Source: Sphingobacterium hungaricum
Lineage (GTDB): Bacteria > Bacteroidota > Bacteroidia > Sphingobacteriales > Sphingobacteriaceae
Direction of reading: 5' to 3'
Length of the DNA: 64,000 nucleotides
NCBI RefSeq assembly: GCF_015210005.1
Contig: NZ_MU158697.1
Coordinates: 434,001-498,000, forward strand
Shown: positions 44,244 to 53,849 of the stretch, in pieces
Position numbering within the stretch: position 1 is the first letter of the stretch
Layout: each line of letters begins with the position of its first letter
The notes under the pieces: generated by a model
Seen by the model: only the letters and a program-made list of their open reading frames with translations
What the model was told of the DNA's origin: nothing
The model's database searches: none
Made by a program: the position numbers and the translations under genes

Positions 44244-44621
44244 ATGGTAAATAAAAAAGTAGCTGGACTTTGGATTGACGGCAGAAAAGCAATCGTTGTA
44301 TCGAATCATGATGCACAAGACATCTCTGATTTTAAAGTTATTGATACCATCAAATCAGATGTACAAATAGGAAATTCGAGTGAAAATGCAGCCAATAATG
44401 CTGAGAAAACCAACAGAGGAAAATTCTATAAAGAGATAGAGAAAGTAATTACGAACAGCACAGAACTCTACATCACTGGACCAGGAAATTTTCAAGAAGA
44501 ATTGAGAAATCATTTGTTGGATACTCCACAATACAAGAACCTCTCCATTAAATTGGGAACGGATTCACAACTTAGTGAAGACCAAGTTTTAGAAGAAGTA
44601 AAATCACACTACAACGCATAA
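44244..44621 (+). CDS. Small baeRF/eRF1-like domain protein
   Basis: A 125-residue protein resembling the C-terminal part of the archaeo-eukaryotic release factor-like (baeRF) family. It has 'AGLWIDGRKAIVV' at the start, a Lys/Glu-rich 'RGKFYKEIEKVI', 'ELYITGPGNFQEELRNHLL' and 'LSEDQVLEEVKSHY' at the end. Related proteins are annotated as host-attachment, pelota-like or translational-machinery proteins, without proven function. No signal peptide. The likeness is from memory of motif order, so the family call is tentative. A hairpin terminator follows. Confidence 0.65.
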   Translation: MVNKKVAGLWIDGRKAIVVSNHDAQDISDFKVIDTIKSDVQIGNSSENAANNAEKTNRGKFYKEIEKVITNSTELYITGPGNFQEELRNHLLDTPQYKNLSIKLGTDSQLSEDQVLEEVKSHYNA

Positions 44622-44642
44622 TTTTTCTTCTATATTTTATTC

Positions 44643-44675
44643 AATGCCAGACGCTTCGCTTGGCATTTATTGTTT
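44643..44675 (+). terminator. Terminator after the baeRF-like gene
   Basis: Stem AATGCCA / TGGCATT with a 10-nt loop, then a T-rich run. Confidence 0.65.
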
Positions 44676-44686
44676 ATGACTAAAGG

Positions 44687-44869
44687 CTAATCTGTTGGCT
44701 TATTAAGATCTTTCACTGAAGAAAAAATCCAATAGCTAACAATGATGACTAGCACAATAAACATACATATTCCAACGATGTCTGTCAGAATCCCCACATT
44801 AAATTGACCAATTCTCAGGGACGCGTAAGCGATAATCAGAATAATCGCTAAATAAATTAAAGGTTTCAT
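44687..44869 (-). CDS. Small two-helix membrane protein, unknown function
   Basis: A 60-residue open frame with two likely membrane helices (about 4-19 and 27-51) joined by a short polar loop, and a charged C-terminus. Nothing recognised. The composition is plausible for a real small membrane protein, but there is no clear promoter. The 271 bases up to the sufD stop are AT-rich and hold only the suf terminator. Confidence 0.5.
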   Translation of the reverse strand: MKPLIYLAIILIIAYASLRIGQFNVGILTDIVGICMFIVLVIIVSYWIFSSVKDLNKPTD

Positions 44870-45084
44870 AGCGCTTCAGTTTATAAAATGAATAGTATAC
44901 AATATTACAAAAATATATCTATCTATAAAACTGAAAATCAATGTTTTATGAAATTAATTTTGGTGAAAACTAATTTAGTTAATTTTAATATTTTGAAATA
45001 ATTGGCTGTGGAAAATGCTTTTTAAGCAAATTTTCAGAAAGGATTTCTTGAAACTAAAATCTCAAGAAATTGCTGTGAAAACAA

Positions 45085-45122
45085 AAAATCCATAATCTGA
45101 CTATGAATCAAATTATGGATTA
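45085..45122 (-). terminator. Rho-independent terminator of the suf operon
   Basis: Perfect 10-bp stem (45087-45096 with 45112-45121), followed by six T on the minus strand. Confidence 0.85.
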
Positions 45123-45140
45123 ATATTTATTGAGAAAAAC

Positions 45141-46445
45141 TTAAGATTCTAATCCCTTAGCGACTAATTCTTCGACATACTTGCGTACAGTTTCATTGGA
45201 GAAACGAGAAGTGACATCAAATGCAAAGGCATGTACCAATAAGATGCGAGCCGACTCTTCACCAATTCCTCTTGCACGCAAATAGAATAAGGCTTCATCA
45301 TCAAACTGCCCCATCGTACATCCATGCGAACATTTCACGTCATCCGCAAAAATTTCCAATTGCGGTTTTGTGTACACAGTCGCCTTGTCACCAATCAACA
45401 TGTTGTTATTCTGTTGAAAAGCATTAGTTTTCTGTGCATCTTCACGGACAAATATTTTACCGTTAAAGACTGCTGTCGAATTTTCTTGAGGAATATTCTT
45501 GTACCATTCGTAGGATTCGCAATGCGGTTTCATGTGGTCAACAATTGTGTGATTGTCGACTAATTGATTTCCTGCAGTCAAATTGATTCCATATAAATGT
45601 GATTCAACCTGCTCTGCATCCAAACGCACATTGATGTTATTGCGAACGAACGAAGCTCCAGGAAATGTACAGTTGTAATTATTGTACAAACTATGCTTCT
45701 TCTGATAAACTTCTGTATGGTTAATGTAACTGCTTTCTGAAGAGCCTAACTGCAAATAGTAATGTTGCATTTTTGCATTCTCTTCCAGCACAATTTCAGT
45801 GACCTTGTTGTGCAGATTTTTAGCTGTATTGGCTAACGTGACAAAAGATTCAATAATTTCTACTTCAGCATTTTGCTCCAAAACAATCAGATTTCTTGTT
45901 TGAGAAAAGAAATCCTGACCTCCCGTCGCTACATGGATTAATTGGATAGGTTTTGAAATCACTTTATTCTTCGCAACGCCCAAATAAATACCTGACGTGT
46001 ACAAAGCTGTATTTAAAGCAACCAATACGTTATCTGTCTTATCTGCATGCTGTGCAAAATGACGTTCAAAGCCAGCTTCTTGCCAAGCCTCTTCAATCGG
46101 TTTTATTGTAAGGCCGATTTCTTCTTCCAAACTTGAAAATGCCAAAACATACTGCCCATTTACAAGAACAATACGGTGCGCATCTAAATTCGGGATGTCA
46201 GCCTGACTTAAATCTAAATTAGCCACATCCACATCTTCATTCAATAAATAAGGTTTATTTACTAAAGGCTGTATGTTTGTGTATTTCCAATCTTCATGTT
46301 TTACAGTCGGAAAACCTTCTTTTTCAAAACGTTCAAAAGCGGATTGACGCAAGGCGGTCAATGTCGCTGGCTCTTGAACAGTTTCTAAATTTTTGAAAGT
46401 TTGTGTCAACTGCGAAAATAAAGAATCTGCTACTAGTGTACTCAT
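45141..46445 (-). CDS. sufD: Fe-S cluster assembly protein SufD
   Basis: A 434-residue SufD with 'RFEKEGFPTVKHEDWKYTNI' near the N-terminus, a right-handed beta-helix core and 'DDVKCSHGCTMGQFDDEALFYLRARGI' at the C-terminus. With SufB and SufC it forms the SufBC2D scaffold on which iron-sulfur clusters are built. ATG 46445 (MSTLVADSLF) is preferred; an in-frame start at 46472 would add nine residues. Last gene of sufB-sufC-sufD; sufS, sufE or sufU are not in the window downstream. Confidence 0.95.
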   Translation of the reverse strand: MSTLVADSLFSQLTQTFKNLETVQEPATLTALRQSAFERFEKEGFPTVKHEDWKYTNIQPLVNKPYLLNEDVDVANLDLSQADIPNLDAHRIVLVNGQYVLAFSSLEEEIGLTIKPIEEAWQEAGFERHFAQHADKTDNVLVALNTALYTSGIYLGVAKNKVISKPIQLIHVATGGQDFFSQTRNLIVLEQNAEVEIIESFVTLANTAKNLHNKVTEIVLEENAKMQHYYLQLGSSESSYINHTEVYQKKHSLYNNYNCTFPGASFVRNNINVRLDAEQVESHLYGINLTAGNQLVDNHTIVDHMKPHCESYEWYKNIPQENSTAVFNGKIFVREDAQKTNAFQQNNNMLIGDKATVYTKPQLEIFADDVKCSHGCTMGQFDDEALFYLRARGIGEESARILLVHAFAFDVTSRFSNETVRKYVEELVAKGLES

Positions 46446-46487
46446 GTTATCTGTTATCAATCCGTCCATCAAAATTCCTTTCTTCGA

Positions 46488-47246
46488 TTATACGGTTTGC
46501 GTATCTAAATCTTTTAACCAATCGTATCCTTTTTCTTCTAACTCCAAAGCCAATTCTTTAGTGCCTGTTTTAACGATTTTCCCATCGTATAATACGTGCA
46601 CAAAATCAGGAACGATGTAATCCAGCAAACGTTGGTAGTGAGTAATCACAACAAAAGCATTTTCTGAAGAACGCAATTCATTCACACCATTTGCAACGAT
46701 GCGCAATGCATCAATATCTAAGCCTGAATCTGTTTCATCCAAAATAGACAATTTCGGATTCAGCATCGCCAATTGAAAGATTTCATTGCGTTTTTTCTCT
46801 CCTCCGGAAAATCCTTCGTTCAATGAACGGTTAGCCAGATTAGCCGAAAATTCAACTAATTTTTGCTTTTCTTTTACCGTTTTAAGAAACTCTTTCGCTT
46901 CCATTGGAGGAAGTCCTCTATATTCACGAATATCGTTAACCGCAGTTTTCAAAAAGTTAATATTAGAAACTCCAGGAATTTCTACAGGATATTGAAAAGC
47001 TAAAAACAAACCTTCTCTAGCTCTATCTTCCGGCGAAAGGTCTAATAAATCGACACCGTCCAATAATGCAATTCCATCAGTTACTTCGTAGGAGTCGCGA
47101 CCAGCCAACACATTTCCTAAGGTACTTTTACCAGCACCGTTTGGACCCATGATTGCGTGCACTTCACCAGCTTTCACTTCCAGATTTAATCCTTTTAATA
47201 TTGCTTTGTCTTCAACAGAAGCATGTAAATTTTTAATGCTTAACAT
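46488..47246 (-). CDS. sufC: Fe-S assembly ATPase SufC
   Basis: A 252-residue ABC-type ATPase: Walker [10 protein letters not shown], signature FSGGEKKR, Walker B '[12 protein letters not shown]', and the switch His in '[12 protein letters not shown]'. It drives conformational change in the SufBCD complex. The gene lies between sufB (94-nt gap) and sufD (about 42 nt). Confidence 0.97.
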   Translation of the reverse strand: MLSIKNLHASVEDKAILKGLNLEVKAGEVHAIMGPNGAGKSTLGNVLAGRDSYEVTDGIALLDGVDLLDLSPEDRAREGLFLAFQYPVEIPGVSNINFLKTAVNDIREYRGLPPMEAKEFLKTVKEKQKLVEFSANLANRSLNEGFSGGEKKRNEIFQLAMLNPKLSILDETDSGLDIDALRIVANGVNELRSSENAFVVITHYQRLLDYIVPDFVHVLYDGKIVKTGTKELALELEEKGYDWLKDLDTQTV

Positions 47247-47339
47247 TTTTATGATTTTGAAAATTTTAGAATCTATTCTAGCGATTCTATATTTCTGTTT
47301 TTACTTTAATAAACTAATTTATCCTGCCGGAATGATTGA

Positions 47340-48791
47340 CTATCCTACAGAACCTTCTAACGAAATCGCCAACAATTTCTGAGCTTCAACCGCAAATTCC
47401 ATCGGCAATTGATTCAATACTTCTTTGGCGTAGCCATTGACGATTAATCCAACTGCTTTTTCAGAATCGATTCCGCGCTGGTTCAAATAAAACACTTGGT
47501 CTTCTCCAATTTTCGAAGTCGTCGCTTCGTGTTCTAATTTTGCAGATTTGCTTTTATTCTCAATGTATGGAAAAGTATGCGCTCCACAACGGTCACCAAT
47601 CAACAAAGAATCACACTGCGTAAAGTTCCTTGAATTGGATGCATTTGCACCAATCTTTACTAAACCGCGGTATGAATTGTGGCTTGTTCCTGCAGAAATT
47701 CCTTTAGAAACGATTTTTGATTTGGTGTTTTTACCTAAGTGAATCATCTTAGTTCCTGTATCTGCGACCTGCTTATTGCGCGTCATCGCTACCGAATAAA
47801 ATTCACCAACTGAATTATCGCCTTTCAAGATTACGCCCGGATATTTCCAAGTAATCGCCGAACCCGTTTCAACTTGTGTCCAAGAAATCTTGCTGTTATC
47901 TCCTTTACAGATTCCGCGTTTCGTTACGAAATTGAAAATACCACCGATTCCATCTTTATCACCTGGATACCAGTTTTGAACGGTTGAATATTTTATTTCC
48001 GCATCTTTTTGTGCAATCAGCTCAACAACAGCCGCATGCAGTTGATTTTCATCACGCATCGGCGCTGTACATCCTTCTAAATAAGAAACATAAGAACCTT
48101 CATCCGCGATAATCAACGTACGCTCAAATTGTCCTGTATTTTGCGCATTGATTCTAAAATAAGTTGACAATTCCATTGGGCAATGAACACCTTTCGGAAT
48201 GTAAACAAATGAACCATCGGAAAATACAGCCGAATTCAACGCCGCATAGATGTTATCCGTTTGAGGAACTACTGTTCCTAAATATTCTTTAACTAAGTCA
48301 GGATATTCTTGAACAGCTTCTCCGAAAGAACAAAAGATTACTCCTTTTTCTTTCAGCTTTTCACGGAATGTTGTTTTTACAGAAACAGAATCAAATACTG
48401 CATCCACCGCAACTACACCCGCTAATATTTTTTGCTCGTCCAAAGGAATTCCCAACTTTGCAAAAGTTGACAGCAATTCTGGGTCAACTTCATCCAAGCT
48501 ATCTAACTGCTTCTTCGCTTTTGGCGCAGCATAATAAGATAATTCTTGAAAATCAATCGTTGGATTTTCAAAATTTTGCCAAGTCGGCATTTTCATCGTT
48601 AAGAAATGTCTGAACGCTTTTAATCGCCATTCTAGCAACCAAGCTGGTTCATTTTTCTTAGCAGAAATCAAACGCACGGTATCTTCATTGAGCCCTTTGG
48701 GCGCAATATCCATTTCAATATCCGTCGTAAAACCGTATTTATACTCTTCGAGCTCTAGCTCTTTTAATAATTCGTCGTCTTTGGTACTCAT
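47340..48791 (-). CDS. sufB: Fe-S cluster assembly protein SufB
   Basis: A 483-residue SufB: '[12 protein letters not shown]' near the start, '[33 protein letters not shown]', '[21 protein letters not shown]' and the C-terminal '[23 protein letters not shown]'. It supplies the cysteine that accepts sulfur and part of the cluster site. First gene of the operon; a TAnnTTTG box lies 46 nt upstream of its ATG. The iron-sulfur clusters would serve other systems of the cell; no local client is obvious. Confidence 0.97.
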   Translation of the reverse strand: MSTKDDELLKELELEEYKYGFTTDIEMDIAPKGLNEDTVRLISAKKNEPAWLLEWRLKAFRHFLTMKMPTWQNFENPTIDFQELSYYAAPKAKKQLDSLDEVDPELLSTFAKLGIPLDEQKILAGVVAVDAVFDSVSVKTTFREKLKEKGVIFCSFGEAVQEYPDLVKEYLGTVVPQTDNIYAALNSAVFSDGSFVYIPKGVHCPMELSTYFRINAQNTGQFERTLIIADEGSYVSYLEGCTAPMRDENQLHAAVVELIAQKDAEIKYSTVQNWYPGDKDGIGGIFNFVTKRGICKGDNSKISWTQVETGSAITWKYPGVILKGDNSVGEFYSVAMTRNKQVADTGTKMIHLGKNTKSKIVSKGISAGTSHNSYRGLVKIGANASNSRNFTQCDSLLIGDRCGAHTFPYIENKSKSAKLEHEATTSKIGEDQVFYLNQRGIDSEKAVGLIVNGYAKEVLNQLPMEFAVEAQKLLAISLEGSVG

Positions 48792-48837
48792 TTTACTGTT
48801 TCCCTTAATTCAATTTCACAAATCACCTATAAGGTTA

Positions 48838-48845
48838 CAAAGCTA
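48838..48845 (-). promoter_or_regulatory. Putative -7 box TAGCTTTG of sufBCD
   Basis: Exact TAnnTTTG match on the minus strand in the 302-bp sufB-Lrp gap. No IscR-like or other operator was recognised, and the rest of the gap is featureless AT-rich DNA. Confidence 0.5.
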
Positions 48846-49093
48846 CGATTTATTAAGCAATTATGCGGAAGAACTACGTTCATATTCACAGAAGTTTTGG
48901 ATTTCAACATGAATATGACCTATCTATAATTTTTACATAGAATTTTGAGTAAAACCACTGGGAATGATAAATAAAATCTATAAAATAAGTAGACTATCAT
49001 AGCCTGCAACGATAGATTTTGTATGCAAATTTTTACTATCTCGCCAAATATAATTTTGTATATTTACAATTAAAGAAATATAATCTATTTAAA

Positions 49094-49564
49094 ATGCCTT
49101 TCCAACCTGACAAAATTGATTTAAAAATATTAAAGCTTTTACAAGAAAATGGAAGAATTACAAATCTTCAATTAGCATCAAGTATTGGACTATCTCCTGC
49201 TCCGACATTAGAAAGAGTTCGGAAATTAGAGAATTCAGGGTTCATTAAAAGCTACCATGCTTTTGTAGACGAGGAAAAATTAGGTTTGGGCATCAAATCA
49301 TTCATCCAGATTTCATTGGATTTCCATACACACAATGCGATTCCAGAATTTGTTGAAGCTGTAAAATCAATTCCAGAGGTAACGGAATGTCATCACGTGA
49401 CGGGCAACTGCGATTTTATTTTAAAAGTTTACGTGAAAGATATTAAGGCGTACGAAGCTGTTATTATGGAAAAGATTTCTAAAATTCCATTTGTAAAAAC
49501 ATTTCAAACGATGATGATTATGTCTACCAGCAAGAAAGAACCCATTGTGCCACTGGCTTACTAA
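49094..49564 (+). CDS. Lrp/AsnC-family transcriptional regulator
   Basis: A 156-residue regulator: helix-turn-helix at residues 10-60 ('LDLKILKLLQENGRITNLQLASSIGLSPAPTLERVRKLE', in part), then the RAM/effector domain with 'VTECHHVTGNCDFILKVYV'. The effectors of such proteins are usually amino acids. The frame is open from 49019, but ATG 49094 gives the family start. Divergent from sufBCD; the downstream gene (DUF6695-like) starts 9 nt later and is probably co-transcribed. Confidence 0.93.
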   Translation: MPFQPDKIDLKILKLLQENGRITNLQLASSIGLSPAPTLERVRKLENSGFIKSYHAFVDEEKLGLGIKSFIQISLDFHTHNAIPEFVEAVKSIPEVTECHHVTGNCDFILKVYVKDIKAYEAVIMEKISKIPFVKTFQTMMIMSTSKKEPIVPLAY

Positions 49565-49573
49565 TACTAAAGA

Positions 49574-50653
49574 ATGGATAAAAACAATTACACATACAAT
49601 GATTTTGCATTTATTTTAACTTGGCCAGACGCAACAATTCGCGGTGATGAAAAATGGATGATGTTTTTCAAAAAAATTGGTTTCGTTAAAAATTTAAACT
49701 TTAAAGTCGGACATACCGGAATTGTCCTTGTAAATCATTTAAGTGGTGAATTGTTATTTTATGATTTTGGCCGATACATTACTCCTCGCGGATATGGACG
49801 CGCGCGGTCAAAAGATTCGGACCCCCGATTGGAAATTGCCGTCAAGGCAAAAATTGACGACAACGCGATTTCAAACGTAGAAGAAATCGTCGCTCATTTT
49901 GAAGACCTAAAAGGCGCTATGTATGGCGAAGGCCAATTGTTTTTCTCTATTGCTACGAATTTAAATTTTGCAATTGCCAAATCGTATTGCGATGGATGGG
50001 TCGTCAGAGGCACATACCCTTACGGTGCTGTCGCAAAAAACAACAACAATTGCAGTCGCTTTATCACGCGCACGCTCATGTATGCGTCGAAAAAGTACCA
50101 TCATTTGCATGGCATAAACTTCCCGGAAACTTTTAAAGCTAGTCCGATTAGCAATGTGGTGAATGCTGTGGATAATCGGATGATTTATTCGTATTCGCCA
50201 GAACAAGGATTAAAATATTTCAGAATGTCGCGTTGGCAGTCTTTCGGATTTTTGTTAAAACAAGTTTCGGATAATGTCATTCAGCGGAAATCGGATTTAT
50301 TGCCCAATGATTTGATTATCGGCGCGATGAATTTTTCATCAAAACCCGAAAACATTACTGGAAACGCAACTTATTTAGGCGGTGTCGGTGATGGAGCATG
50401 GTATGTTTGGAAATTAGTCAAAAATAGCTTGATTGAAATCAGCCGATATACAAGTTCTGGACAACTTGAATATACTGTTTTAGGCAAACCAGCACAGCAT
50501 TTGGATTTCGATTTGCCTTTTGAAATTACGTACGACAGTAATTTGTTATTCACGCATGTTATGCAAAATGACAAAAAAATCAAAATTAACCATCTTGAAC
50601 AGGCTACAGATATCCAAAATCCGCAAAAAGAATTTGCAGAAATGTACGCTTAA
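49574..50653 (+). CDS. DUF6695-like protein, candidate permuted NlpC/P60 (papain-fold) enzyme
   Basis: A 359-residue protein without signal peptide. The N-terminal ~210 residues match what I know as DUF6695 ('YNDFAFILTWPDATIRG', 'FYDFGRYITPRGYGR'). His47 in 'VGHTGIVLV' and Cys160 in 'NNNCSRFI' stand in the His-before-Cys order of circularly permuted NlpC/P60/LRAT-like enzymes, whose 'NCEHF' motif this resembles. The C-terminal ~110 residues form a second beta-rich region. It may be an amidase, acyltransferase or protease; the substrate is unknown. It is probably in one unit with the Lrp regulator. Its stop overlaps that of ung. Confidence 0.75.
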   Translation: MDKNNYTYNDFAFILTWPDATIRGDEKWMMFFKKIGFVKNLNFKVGHTGIVLVNHLSGELLFYDFGRYITPRGYGRARSKDSDPRLEIAVKAKIDDNAISNVEEIVAHFEDLKGAMYGEGQLFFSIATNLNFAIAKSYCDGWVVRGTYPYGAVAKNNNNCSRFITRTLMYASKKYHHLHGINFPETFKASPISNVVNAVDNRMIYSYSPEQGLKYFRMSRWQSFGFLLKQVSDNVIQRKSDLLPNDLIIGAMNFSSKPENITGNATYLGGVGDGAWYVWKLVKNSLIEISRYTSSGQLEYTVLGKPAQHLDFDLPFEITYDSNLLFTHVMQNDKKIKINHLEQATDIQNPQKEFAEMYA

Positions 50654-51321
50654 ATCTGCCAGTCAATTGCTTTCTTTCCATTTTTAAGCAAATAGGCATT
50701 TGCTTGGGAGAAATGCTTGGAGCCTAAAAACCCACGGTATGCTGATAATGGAGATGGGTGAACACTCGTTAAAATCAAATGCTTATTCGCATCAATCAGT
50801 GCACTTTTATTAATCGCGTAACTTCCCCAAAGTAAGAATACTACATTTTCCAATCGGTTAGAAATCTCTTTAATCACCTGGTCCGTAAAAGTTTCCCAGC
50901 CTTTCTTTTGGTGCGAACCCGCTTGATGTGCCTGAACAGTTAGCGTTGCGTTCAATAATAATACACCTTGCTCGGCCCATTTCGTTAAGTTCCCACTAGC
51001 TGGAGATTTAAAGTTTGGAATATCCGTACTTAATTCTAAATACATATTTCTCAAGGAAGGCGGTATCTGCATTCCATCGGGAACCGAAAACGACAGGCCA
51101 TGTGCCTGCCCATCGTTGTGGTAGGGGTCTTGTCCCAAAATAACCACTTTGATTTCATCGAATGGAGTTAAATTAAACGCATTGAAGACCAAATTAGAAG
51201 GAGGAAAAACCAAATTAGCCTTCCGTTCATTTTGGACAAAGGTCGATAATGCCTGCATGTAGGGTTGGTCAAATTGCTTTTTGAGGATTTCCTCCCAACT
51301 TTCGTGATATCTATTTCCCAT
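50650..51321 (-). CDS. ung: Uracil-DNA glycosylase, family 1
   Basis: A 223-residue enzyme that removes uracil from DNA. Family motifs: 'VVILGQDPYHNDGQAHGLSFSV' (water-activating loop, with Asp and Tyr), 'LLLNATLTV' (uracil-binding Asn), and 'LTSVHPSPLSAYRGFLGSKHF' (leucine-loop region with catalytic His). Convergent with the upstream gene, sharing 4 bases. Confidence 0.98.
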   Translation of the reverse strand: MGNRYHESWEEILKKQFDQPYMQALSTFVQNERKANLVFPPSNLVFNAFNLTPFDEIKVVILGQDPYHNDGQAHGLSFSVPDGMQIPPSLRNMYLELSTDIPNFKSPASGNLTKWAEQGVLLLNATLTVQAHQAGSHQKKGWETFTDQVIKEISNRLENVVFLLWGSYAINKSALIDANKHLILTSVHPSPLSAYRGFLGSKHFSQANAYLLKNGKKAIDWQI

Positions 51322-51426
51322 ATTTTTGCAAATGTCTTGTCAAATTAACTATAACAAGTTGTAATAGCGCACAAATTAACGATATTTGTAATTCATTTAG
51401 ATTTTAAAGATAAAAAGTAAATAAAT

Positions 51427-51966
51427 ATGTCAAATTTAGTTCGAATAATACTGTGTAGTCTATTAACCGTTGGAACAGTTGCTTTGTTTTGGTTTGGACA
51501 TTGGGGTTGGGGAATTTTGGCAATTCTAATCGTATTATTGGCGTGGGTAACTGTATTTTTCAATGAAAAAATGTTAATCGCTCAATGGTTCTTGCGCAAA
51601 GAAAACATGGCGAAAGCAGAAGTGTGGCTTAAGAAAATTAAGAATTACGAAAAAGAGCTTACTCCTGCGCAACATGGGTATTACAACATGCTTTTGGGAT
51701 TAATCGAATCACAGCGCGCTCCATTACAAGCTGAGAAATATTTCAAAAAGGCTTTAAGTTTAGGTCTTCACATGGACCATAACATTGCTTTAGCAAAATT
51801 AAGTTTGGCTGGCGTGGCAATGGCGAAACGCAATAAACGTGAAGCAGAAAAATTATTGAGCGAAGCGAAAAAAGCAGATAAAAACAAATTGCTAGACGAG
51901 CAGATTAAAATGATGAAAGGCCAAATGGCTATGATGGACCGTCAGCAAATCCGCTATTCACGATAA
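51427..51966 (+). CDS. Membrane-anchored TPR-like protein
   Basis: A 179-residue protein with two N-terminal membrane helices (about 5-23 and 27-45) followed by helical repeats resembling two or three TPR units: 'LKKIKNYEKELTPAQHGYYNMLLGLIE', 'AEKYFKKALSLGL', 'AKRNKREAEKLLSEAKKA'. No enzyme motif is apparent. It probably acts as a membrane scaffold. Convergent with the methyltransferase gene, separated by 1 base. Confidence 0.75.
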   Translation: MSNLVRIILCSLLTVGTVALFWFGHWGWGILAILIVLLAWVTVFFNEKMLIAQWFLRKENMAKAEVWLKKIKNYEKELTPAQHGYYNMLLGLIESQRAPLQAEKYFKKALSLGLHMDHNIALAKLSLAGVAMAKRNKREAEKLLSEAKKADKNKLLDEQIKMMKGQMAMMDRQQIRYSR

Positions 51967-51967
51967 G

Positions 51968-52888
51968 TTAAGCATAGGGATTTTTAGGAATCTCAATTAT
52001 GCTGTAGCGATTCTTTTTTAAAGCATTGACGACCTCTTCAGAGGGGATTTCTTTAAAAACAATAGCGCTCAGGGTCTGACTAGGAAAAAGACCTAGTCTA
52101 CATCCGAAATCCAAGATATTTTTTTTCAAGCGGATAATTCTAAATTTTTTATTTGAATTATCCGCTTTTTCATTTTCAGAATTCGGGAAATAAAAATTCG
52201 GATTCAGTTTTTTTATTGCCAGCATTGGCAAAGCCATCCCAGCAGTAAACTTCTCAAATTCGCGCTCCGAAGCTTTGTAGACAAAATTTCCTACTGGCTC
52301 GTAGGAGAAGCGATTCTTCCAGATTTTATTGATTAGATTAACATTAAACAGCGAAAGAAAATTCGACAAAGCCAGCAACAAAGGCATTTTTAGAATTGGG
52401 TCTTGAGGTTCGATAATGACGATTGCCTTTTTCGCAACGCGAATCATTTCGTACAAAGCCGCATAAGGCCGAGGAAAATGATGGTAAGATTCTTTGCATA
52501 AGACATAGTCAAATTCATTATCCGAAAACGATAGTTTCTCCGCATTCTCAGCACGATATTCTTTGATTAATTCTTCTTGTTGCGCAATGGCTAGGATATC
52601 TGTATTTAAATCGGTCGCCACAACATCATGCGAAGTTTTCTGAAGAATGTAATTGGCATCGGCACCATAGGCATCCCCTAACGTCAGCCAGCGTTGTTGT
52701 TCTGTACTAGAAAGGATGGGATTGAGACAATCAAAAAATATGTTTTGCAACCAAGCATTAATGGAACCTCCATAATTTTTGATGGAAATAATTTTTCGCA
52801 ACTTTTCATCATCCGAAGGAAATTGTTTTCCATACCAAGACTCATGAAGATTATAGCTAACCTGATTAAAATTTGAATCGATTTTCAT
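51968..52888 (-). CDS. Class I SAM-dependent methyltransferase
   Basis: A 306-residue methyltransferase of the Methyltransf_11 type with an unusually long C-terminal part. SAM-binding strand 'WLTLGDAYGADANYIL', 'DVVATDLNTDILAIA', 'KLSFSDNEFDYVLCKESYHHFPRPYAALYEMIRVAKKAIVII' (in part). The substrate cannot be told. ATG 52888 (MKIDSNFNQ) is preferred to 52915. No membrane segment. Confidence 0.88.
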   Translation of the reverse strand: MKIDSNFNQVSYNLHESWYGKQFPSDDEKLRKIISIKNYGGSINAWLQNIFFDCLNPILSSTEQQRWLTLGDAYGADANYILQKTSHDVVATDLNTDILAIAQQEELIKEYRAENAEKLSFSDNEFDYVLCKESYHHFPRPYAALYEMIRVAKKAIVIIEPQDPILKMPLLLALSNFLSLFNVNLINKIWKNRFSYEPVGNFVYKASEREFEKFTAGMALPMLAIKKLNPNFYFPNSENEKADNSNKKFRIIRLKKNILDFGCRLGLFPSQTLSAIVFKEIPSEEVVNALKKNRYSIIEIPKNPYA

Positions 52889-52974
52889 AATAGTAGCCTT
52901 AAGTTGCTGGTACAACTACAATAAAATTACAAAAATTTAAAATTAATTATAAAAGGCTTCGTTGTGAAAAAATG

Positions 52975-53460
52975 TTAAAGTTGGGGCTTTTCTTCCAATA
53001 CAACTAACTGCTCAATAAACTTCCCAACCTCCTTGCTATCTTCGAAAACGAGTTTCACTTGGGCGGGCTTGGTTTTATTCGTTTTTGACCAATTCGCGAC
53101 TTTAATCGACAGCAGTACAGGCATATCAGGTTGAAGCAAATAATGTAGGTAATTCTGGCGGTCAGCTAGACTGACCAGCACACGGCCAAATTTAATCGTC
53201 GTAATAAAATTTGAATTACTCTTCTCGTCGATTACTTGTGTACCAAAAACATTCAGCTTGAATTCCCTTGGATTTCTTCCAAGCGAAATCAAAAACAACT
53301 CGATAACTGCTGTATCAGTTTTGCTGTCAACTTTCACTGATTTGACATCAATCTGCAAATCGTCGATTTCCAAAGGCACACGTTCCTCTGTCTGCGCAGC
53401 AACTTTGCCGACTCCGGCAGTAAGAACCAAAAAGAAAAAAATGGTAATTAACTTCTTCAT
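52975..53460 (-). CDS. Secreted protein of unknown function
   Basis: A 161-residue protein with signal peptide 1-22 ('FFFLVLTAGVGKVAAQ'). The mature part looks all-beta, with acidic strands ('EIDDLQIDVKSVKV', 'AVIELFLISLGRNPREFKLNVF') and a Lys-rich end. I do not recognise a family. It follows an NTF2-like gene by 3 nt and is probably in an operon with it and a DUF4293 gene. Confidence 0.75.
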   Translation of the reverse strand: MKKLITIFFFLVLTAGVGKVAAQTEERVPLEIDDLQIDVKSVKVDSKTDTAVIELFLISLGRNPREFKLNVFGTQVIDEKSNSNFITTIKFGRVLVSLADRQNYLHYLLQPDMPVLLSIKVANWSKTNKTKPAQVKLVFEDSKEVGKFIEQLVVLEEKPQL

Positions 53461-53463
53461 GAT

Positions 53464-53847
53464 TTAACTGATGTCTTTTAATGAAACAATTTGGTTATCG
53501 TGAAATTCAAAAATAGATTTTCCTTGCAATTGGATGGTTTCGCCTTCTTTGACGCCATTTGGCAAATCGATTTTCAAAACACCTGTATATTCGATGGTCA
53601 CTTCAATGCTGTCTTCTTGTTCGGAAATTTCCAAAATCCGTTGATTTCTTTCCGAAAATAATTCTGTCGCCTGCAATGCTTGCTCGCGAAAAGCACCGAT
53701 TCCTAATAAGGACAAATTGATTTGGTCGTCGACAATGTTTTGAAAATGGATTTCATCACTGAAATTTTCAATCATTCCCAACACATCAAAGCGGTTGTAC
53801 GCTTCAATATACGATTCGACAAGTTGTAGATTTGTTGCTGTTTCCAT
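53464..53847 (-). CDS. NTF2-like (SnoaL-type) protein
   Basis: A 127-residue protein with the SnoaL-like cone fold pattern: 'VESYIEAYNRFDVLGMIENFSDEIHFQNI', and a terminal strand 'FEFHDNQIVSLKDIS'. Members are hydrolases, isomerases or binding proteins; catalytic residues cannot be assigned. Middle gene of the DUF4293, NTF2-like, secreted-protein set. Confidence 0.85.
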   Translation of the reverse strand: METATNLQLVESYIEAYNRFDVLGMIENFSDEIHFQNIVDDQINLSLLGIGAFREQALQATELFSERNQRILEISEQEDSIEVTIEYTGVLKIDLPNGVKEGETIQLQGKSIFEFHDNQIVSLKDIS

Positions 53848-53849
53848 AC

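Noticed and set aside
48792-49093. Riboswitch or small RNA in the suf-Lrp gap
   Set aside because: No conserved structure could be recognised; only the suf -7 box stands out in AT-rich DNA.
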